A stretch of 64,000 nucleotides of DNA from Micractinium sp. NFX-FRZ. Taxonomy: Eukaryota; Chlorophyta; Trebouxiophyceae; Chlorellales; Chlorellaceae. The notes beneath the pieces were generated by a model, which was not told the DNA's origin, searched no databases, and worked only from the letters and a program-made list of their open reading frames with translations. The position numbers and the translations under genes were made by a program. The DNA lies in assembly GCA_029339195.1 (NCBI GenBank), contig JAPTJF010000056.1, forward strand, positions 154,758 through 218,757, in the 5' to 3' direction. Below are positions 57,501-64,000 of the stretch, piece after piece. How positions within the stretch are numbered: the first letter of the stretch is position 1; every line of letters starts with the position of its first letter.

Positions 57501-59535
57501 CAGCCGTGCCAGCTGCCGGCGGGGCAGCAGCTGCTGTTGCAGCCACAGACAGCAGGCGCCAGTGCGGCATCGCTGCCACCAGGTGGTACGCATCTGCCAC
57601 AATGCCTGCGCGCAGCACAGCGTGGATGCTGGGCCGCCGTGCAGGGTCGGCCTGCAGCAGGCCCTGCAGCAGGTCCTGCACAGCGTGGCTGCTCCCCGCT
57701 GTGTAGGCGCCCGACAGGACCGCAGGCAGCACGGCGGCGCGGGCCGCGCGCAGCTGCGCACAGCGCTGCTCATGGGAGGCGCAGGGGAAGAAGAGGTCTG
57801 CACAACACAGAGGGGAGGGCAGCTCTGGGGTGAGCAGGGCAGTCTCTAGCAGGGTGGCTTACACTGCTGCTGTACGCTGCACACCGCACGGCAGCCGACG
57901 AGCTCAAGAAGGCATCCAGGCCCTGCGCAAGCCCGTAACATGCCCCCTTGTGCACATCATTGCGCCCGCAACAGGCCCGCACCCAGCCCGCTCACCAAGG
58001 AAGAGCAGGCCCAGGGAGAAGAGGTCGCTCTGGCAGCCGGGCTGCCCCGCCGCCTCCTCTGGGCTGACATACAGCCCGTCTGCCTCGGCGGCGCTGACGC
58101 TGCTGCTGCCTGGCGCTGCAGGCGACACCGTGACGCCATACTGCGCCGAGAAGATCAGGCGGGAGGGCCGCAGGCAGAGCAGCGGGCGGCGCTGCAGGTG
58201 CGCCGCCTGCACCATGGCCACGGCTGCGGAGAAGACGTCCTGCCGCTGCTGCAGGCCGACCGCGGTGGCGTGCGGCGTGCTGCGGATGAGCGCATCCAAG
58301 CACACGCCTGCCGCTGGCTGCTGCTGCACGGTGGCTGCTGCTGGCTGCTGCACATCTTGCAGCAGGTGCTGCTGCCGCGAGGAGGCCGCGGCGGCGGCAC
58401 CGGCTGCCACCTGCTGCGACACCGCAGCAACGGCCGCCGCGGCTGCCATGGCTGCCGCCGCCTCGTGCGGCAGCTGGGGCACCGTGGCGGCGGCGCAGCG
58501 TTTCCGCCACACATGCTGCCAAATGTGCTGCACCTCCTTCTTGGTCACTGGCTTGACCAGGTACTCCTCAGCGCCGTTCTGCACAGCCGCTGCCACCGTC
58601 TCCTCCTGGTCCATCGAAGACATCACTGCGGGAGGGGAGGAGGGTGGGCAAGGTACGTCAAAAAGAAGCGGGCGCAGCCAGGCGAGAGTGGAAGCATGCC
58701 ACAGGGGACAGCTGGGGCACCAAGCCAGGGGCAGGGCATGTAGCGCTAAGGCAGCACTGCCGCCGGCAGCAGCGACGGGTGCTGCGTCAGGGCCACTCAC
58801 TGACGACGGGCACGGCGCGCAGGTTGGCGTCCTGCTTCACGCAGTTGAGCAGCTGCAGGCCGTTCAGCTCCGGCATGCACACATCCTGAAAACAGACAGG
58901 CACCAGGGAGGGTTAGGTCTGAGTGGCAAAAAGAAGAGCAGCTGGCGGGAGCTGCAAGCATGTAAGGCAAACGTGGCCGGGAACCAGGCGTGCGGGAGGC
59001 AGCACCCACCGTCAAGACGAGCTGAAAGGTGCCCGGCGCGCTGCCGCGCAGCAGCTGCAGCGCCTCCATGCCATCGCTGGCGCTGGTGACTGCAAAAAGT
59101 CAGGGAGGGGCAGGGGTGAGAAGGCCGTCTTGGGTGTGGGCAGATGCAGGCGCAGTGCGGCGGTGCCGCACCAAGGCGGGCAGTGCCGCGCTTCTGCCCC
59201 AGCCACATAGAGCCACCGCGCCGCCTTCCCTCCGCGTGCACACACTCAGGAACCCGATTGAAGGTTACAGCCGGCTCGGCAAAGCCCGCGCAGTCGGCGC
59301 CAAGCCCGACCCGCGCACCTTTGTAGCCGCACTTGTGGAGCAGGTTGGCCACCACCGTCCGGGTCAGGCGCTCATCATCTACTAGCAGGACGTGCACCTG
59401 GGAGGCGCTGGGCGTGGGAAGGCCCTCCTGGGGCGCTAGAACTGGCCGCCCAGGCCCGTGCACCTCGCAGTGTTCTGTCTGCACTGTGCTGGCGCGCACG
59501 GCCGCAGCCAAGGGGTGGCCAGCCACCCCACACAT
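54523..59535 (-). CDS. Response-regulator receiver fused to SPA/COP1-type regulator
   Basis: Eleven exons: 59535-59319, 59089-59010, 58885-58801, 58625-57996, 57797-56854, 56680-56531, 56272-56079, 55860-55688, 55469-55367, 55160-54946, 54701-54523. All are in phase, giving 989 aa. Residues 47-160 form a receiver domain with acidic D53/D54, phospho-acceptor D100 (LTDVCMPELNG), S130/S131 and K152 (VKP), so it looks phosphorylatable. Residues about 250-400 are the degenerate SPA-type kinase C-lobe (LCLRPSRLIFS, YVSPEE, SDLFSLGLLFLDLFFPC, DPARRPSIHAVL). A coiled coil lies near 470-510 (LRKSKQQELVQAQAQLAAL). WD40 repeats fill 650-989 (SWNSYVKSQLITSDYSGLI, VQFSPADSHTIAFG, YTGHRNQRNFVGLSVSPDG, VYAYYRSLPF). 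SPA proteins act with COP1-CUL4 ubiquitin ligases in light signalling. Intron 10 uses a GC donor. Confidence 0.88.
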
Positions 59536-60437
59536 GGCGGGGGTTTAGCGGGCGGGGCGCCGGTGGGTGGTCTTGCCGCCTGGAGACCGCGCACCACACG
59601 CACGGGAAGGCCCACCACGCCAAGGTGTTGAAAGAAAGCCGATTCGGACCTCACAGGAAGGAAGGAGAGGCGAAACAGGTGGTGGAGAGGGAGGCGCGGT
59701 GGGAGGTCAGCCACGCTGGCCAGCAGCGCTCGTCAGATCTGCCCCTGTTAAAATCTCACCCCATCTCGCTTTCCAAGACCCCAAACCCGTCAGTGGTGTG
59801 GTCAAACATGTCGGCAGGCTTGCGGGCAGGCGGAGCAACGCCGGTGGGTCACACCAGTACCCTTCGTTGCCAGAGGCGGTGCACCGCTGGCGCTGCGTCA
59901 CTTGGACATGCGGGGGCGCCAGCATCCAGGCGTGCACAGATCACTGCATCTAACAAGCAAACAAAAGAAACCCTGGCGCAGCTTTGGAGCATCCGTCAAG
60001 AGGGGGCATGGCGACACCAGAGGCCTCTGAAACTGCACACCGCCGCGGCGCCCAAGCTGCAGATTTGTGATGGTCACATCTCCATCACTGGCATGACCAC
60101 CAGGACCACCTGGAGGAGGGCAACACGTTTGTCCTGTGCAGTATTCATTCATACAGGGGCGCCATCCTGAAAGACTAAGGGGCCCACCGTGTGCAAGTGG
60201 TGCACAGATGAAGGCAGGGCATGCACGAGCTGATGGGTGCATCCCCACCAGCCTGGGAGAAAGTACATGTGTAATGTGTTGTTGTTTACATCACAGGCGG
60301 GAAGGCGATCGACACGTTCCGACGAGGAAAGCAAGTGACGAAGGAGAACAGGGAAAATATGTTGGCTCGCTTGGGGTCCACCGCTCACTCGTTGCCCGCA
60401 GCACGGGGAGCGCGGGCGGGCCCCAGCGTACCGCCGC
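59536..60437. other. Intergenic region between two minus-strand genes
   Basis: The promoter and leader of the receiver-SPA gene lie on the left. The 3' region of exportin-T lies on the right, with a minus-strand TGTAA (plus-strand TTACA at 60286-60290) about 150 bases beyond the stop. No exon is seen. Confidence 0.45.
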
Positions 60438-63400
60438 TTATCTCATCCCGTTCGCCGCCTGCTGCTGTAGCTGCTGCTGCTGCTGGGCTGCCGCCTGCTG
60501 CTGCTGTTGTAGCTGCTGCTGCTGCGCTGCCGCCTGCTGCTGCTGCTGTTGTAGCTGCTGCTGCTGCGCTGCCGCCTGCTGCTGCTGCTGCTGCTGCGAG
60601 CTGCGGATGCCTGTCAGCACGACCTTCAAAAAGTCCTTCAGCGTCTTGGCATCGCTCCCCGTGATGTGCGCAGCCAGCTGCTGCGCCCCCTCTGCGGGCC
60701 ACCCCATGCGCGGCAGCAGCTGGGTGCACAGGTAGCCCAGGAAAGGCTCCCCGCACCGCCGGTGCACCAGCTGCAGGCTCTGGGCCACCTCGGTGAGCAG
60801 GGAGATGGCGGCGGCGTCCCGGATGTCCACAGTGCTGCTGGACGCCACCAGGCCCTCCAGGAGCACCTCGCCGCCAAACTGCAGGGACACCACAAGGGCG
60901 GGCGGGGGGCAGGGAGGGTGGGCGCGGAGAGAGCGTGGGGTGCGGGGCAGTGTGCGTGTGCACGTGGGGGTGGTGGGGTGGGGTGCGGTGTGCCGCCACG
61001 GGTGGTGAACACAGCGCACAGCGCAGCGCACAGCGCAAACCACCTCACCACAAAACCCTCCACCGTTTGGCATGCCTCACTCCCTTCCCCATGCCCCCGC
61101 CTCATCTCACCCGCCCACCCGCCCACCCATCCTACCTGCTTCATCACAAACTCCCTGAAGCCGGGCATCGCCTCGCTGCCGTCGGCGCCGCACCACTCCT
61201 CGACCATCCGCTCCACCGCCTGCACGCACGTCTTGCGCACGCCTGCGGGCAGCCGGGCAGGGCGGGCAGGGGACAGTACAGCAGAGCAGGGTGGCGGGTC
61301 AGCAAGCCAGAGGGAGGTTGTGTTAGGGATCTGACGGTGAGCCTTAGAGAACTCTGGGGCGCCCCACAAGGGTCCAGGCAGGTGCACACGTCTGCCACAC
61401 TTGCCTCGTGTGCGATGACGTCACCCCACTCGACCAGCACATCCCTCCCTCCACCCACACATTTATCCATGCAGCCAGCCAACCAGCCCTCCAGCCAGCA
61501 CCTGGGCAGGCACCCGACAAACAGCGGCCCATCAGCCAAGCCCACCTGCATCCACGTGCGTGGCCGCCCCCCGCATCAGCGCGCCCAGCACCACATCCAA
61601 CGTGCCAGGTGGCGCCCGCAGCAGCACGCCCGCCAGCCTGTTGTGCACCAACGAGTGCGCAAAAGCGTAGTAGGCACGCTGCAGCTCCGCCCGCTCCCGA
61701 AGGTCTTCGGTGCTGCCGGCTGCCGCCTGCTTGCCCCCGTTGCTGTTGGACGCTGCAGCAGCCGCAGCTGCTGCGGCGGCAGCGGTGGGGGTGGACAGCG
61801 CCGCGGGTGTGGCCTTGGCGCCAGACCAGTCCCAGTCGGCAGGCAGCAGCGAGTGCACGCGAGCCACGCAGGCAGGCACCATCTCCTGCACAGCACGCAA
61901 GGGGAGGGAGCGCAAGGGGGCATTCGTGAGGAGCTGGTGCGGCCGGGCTCCCGGACATCCTAACAGGACGCAGACCACTGGGGGAGCGGGTGGGAAGAGG
62001 ATCTCCCTGCAACGCCCGGCCTGCTGCCACACATCCACTTTCCGAGCAACGAGTGTGTGACAGCACCAGCACCAGCACCAGAACCAGCAGCAGCAGCCGT
62101 CGCGTGTTCCAGTCAGCTAGCAAGTTGCGCCCGCCCGCCACCCGCCCTCATGACCGGCGCCAATGCGTGCTCATGAGGCAGCAAGAGCTCGTTTGGCGGC
62201 AGCAGCAGCGCCACACCTGCCGCCCCCTGACCCACCCCAACCTCAGCCAACCCACCCACCTGCATGACTGGCGTCAGCGCGTCTTTGAAGCGCGACATGA
62301 GCTGGTTTAGGAGCAGCAGCACATCAGCCACATCTGTGGCATCCGCCTCTGAATACAGCAGCACCTCCAGCGCTGGCGGCAGGTATGGCAGGAGGCTGCA
62401 GGGGCAGGGGAGATGGGTGCAGGGGACGGGAGGGATGTGGGTGAGCAGGGAAGGCAGGGCGGGCGGCTGGGCTGGCATGTGCAGGGGGGTGGGTGCGACA
62501 CTGAGTGGGGGTGCGTTGCAGCTCCCCAGCAAGCATGCACAGCGGGAGCCGCTGGTTGGAAACACGACACAGCAAGCGATGCACAAGCCGGGGCAGGGCA
62601 GGCAGCACAGCGGGCGAGCTCACGTTGCGCCCAGGCACTCGACCATGCGGTGGAGGAAAGAGATGAAGCGGGCGCGCAGCTGCTTGTTGGAGGGCAGCAC
62701 GCGCGGCGCAGCCACCGCCGCCTGCAGCGCTCCCACCAGCAGGCCGCCAAGCTCGGGGCGTGTCTCAGTGCACAGCCTGAGCGACAGCCCCTTGGCCAGC
62801 CGGGTCGCCGCTTCTAGAGCCTGCTGCACCAGCAGCACCGGCGGGGCGCCCCCGCCGGGCCCTAGTAACGCCACGCCGCCGCCGCCGCCGCCGCGTGCTG
62901 CTGCCGCCGCTGCTGCCTGCAGGTTGCCCTCTACTTGTGCCACCAGCGGCTGCAGCAGGGCCGCCACCCAGGCGCGCTGCTCAGCCGCCGGCAGGTCTTC
63001 CTGCCCCACCAGCAGGCCCGCTGCCTCAAAAGCGTACAGCCGGTCATCTACTGTGCCCAGCAGGCCCTGCCCCACACCGCCGCGCCCGCCCGTCACGCCG
63101 CTGCTCTTGGTCGTGGGCTGCTCCTGCGTGGGGCTTGCAGCGATGGCGGCCAGGTGCGGCTGGAGGCGCTGCAGGGCGGGGGCAGGGGCGGGGGCAGGTG
63201 GGGGGACGCGTAAGGTGCAGGCAGAGGGCATGGGAACGGGGAGAAGCAAGGGATGAGGAGGTTGGCCCGGGGGATGCGGCAGGCGCCAGCAGCCTGCCCA
63301 AAGCCTCCATTCAATCGTACATCGGCTCCACCTGCCGAGGACCGCCACCCGCAGGCGCCAACAAACTTGCGGTGAGAGTAAACTTGGGCCGCCATCCGCC

Positions 63401-63758
63401 CTGCCAGCAACAGCCCTGCGCCTGTCACGCCAGCCTGTCCAACCGCCCACCCACTCACCCACCCACCACCAGCCCCGCCTCCCCGCTGCCCGGCCCCGCC
63501 CCGCCCCCCCACCTGCAGGATTTCCTGCACCAGCGGGCGCATGCCGCCGCGCAGCTGCTTGGTGATGCGGCAGAAGAGGTAGGCGGCGCGCTTGGAGACC
63601 GCCTCGCTTGGGTGCCCCATGCCGTGCTCATCCAGGAAGCGGGCCACCACTGCCGTCAGCGTGGCCCCGCCGGCGGCTGCCAGCACGCGGGAGAAGCGGA
63701 CGTACGTCTCGAGCAGCGCCAGCGCCACCAGGCGGTGCTTGACCGCAGGCACCTCGGC
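60438..63758 (-). CDS. XPOT: Exportin-T (XPOT/PAUSED), tRNA nuclear export receptor, C-terminal part
   Basis: Six exons in the window: 63758-63513, 63168-62624, 62395-62260, 61885-61546, 61242-61136, 60878-60438. All are in phase, giving the last 604 residues; earlier exons lie beyond the right edge. Helical HEAT-type blocks match exportin-T: VALALLETYVRFSRV, AVSKRAAYLFCRITKQL, ARFISFLHRMVECLGATLLP, DVADVLLLLNQLMSRFKDAL, FREFVMKQFGGEVLLEGL and GWPAEGAQQLAAHITGSDAK. Exportin-T binds mature tRNA with Ran-GTP and carries it out of the nucleus; the plant homologue is PAUSED. The C terminus is unusual: after VVLTGIRSS it has about four poly-Gln blocks separated by Ala triplets, then ANGMR. A Gly/Ala-rich insertion lies near the middle of the 545-base exon. 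Confidence 0.87.
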
Positions 63759-63925
63759 CTGCAGGCGGGTGGGCGGGAGGCGGGATGGTACATCAGGCAT
63801 GGGAGAAAGACAGGCAGGCGGGCAGAGGAGGAGCCAGCACAGCGCGCCTTCGCGCCTTGTTGCTTCTTCCGGCCGCCTCCCATACTCAAACATTGTTGCC
63901 TCGCCCCTGCCCTGCCCTGCGACCG

Positions 63926-63926
<1 letters not shown>

Positions 63927-64000
<74 letters not shown>
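63927..64000. repeat. Poly-C homopolymer at window edge
   Basis: Seventy-four consecutive C residues run to the end of the window, directly after GCGACCGA. The preceding bases, 63759-63926, look like an exportin-T intron. A G/C homopolymer this long is more likely an assembly or sequencing artefact than real sequence. Confidence 0.9.

Overview
This window is nuclear DNA of a green alga, most likely a chlorellalean (Trebouxiophyceae). The evidence is very high GC, about a hundred short GT-AG introns (a few GC-AG), TGTAA or AATAAA motifs behind several stops, and a gene set that includes a SPA/COP1-type WD40 regulator, an RRA-like arabinosyltransferase, shikimate kinase and exportin-T. All gene models were assembled by eye from reading frame, splice motifs and phase; none has been checked against RNA or a database.

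Layout, left to right. 1-18.5 kb: a glutamine-rich protein running off the left edge (-), a mitochondrial carrier family protein (-), an RMC1/Mic1-like protein (-), ENY2/Sus1 (-), a GT77 arabinosyltransferase (+), and a membrane-anchored flavin-reductase-like split-barrel protein (-). 18.5-31 kb: shikimate kinase (+), a small organelle-type membrane protein (+), and the complete 15-exon gene for the 75 kDa subunit of respiratory complex I (+). 31-44 kb: a secreted, extremely acidic protein (+), a 17-exon cytochrome P450 (+), and an unfamiliar protein ending in five 50-residue C-x-C-x14-C-x2-C repeats (-). 44.6-53.3 kb: two identical 277-bp direct repeats sit just upstream of two unrelated genes; the interval also holds a pair of tandem paralogues for small cysteine-containing proteins (one with a clear signal peptide, one without) and a short possible mTERF-like gene. 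54.5-64 kb: a receiver-domain/SPA fusion (-) and the 3' two-thirds of exportin-T (-), ending in a 74-base poly-C run.

The genes are mostly independent housekeeping functions (respiration, aromatic amino-acid synthesis, tRNA export, SAGA/mRNA export, vesicle traffic, wall glycosylation) rather than one pathway. Three things stand out. First, a phosphorylatable-looking response-regulator domain is fused to a SPA-type photomorphogenesis regulator. Second, many introns carry one to three imperfect copies of the adjacent exon edge, splice site included, spaced about 93-120 bp apart. Third, what looks like a promoter plus 5' leader has been copied in front of two non-homologous genes.
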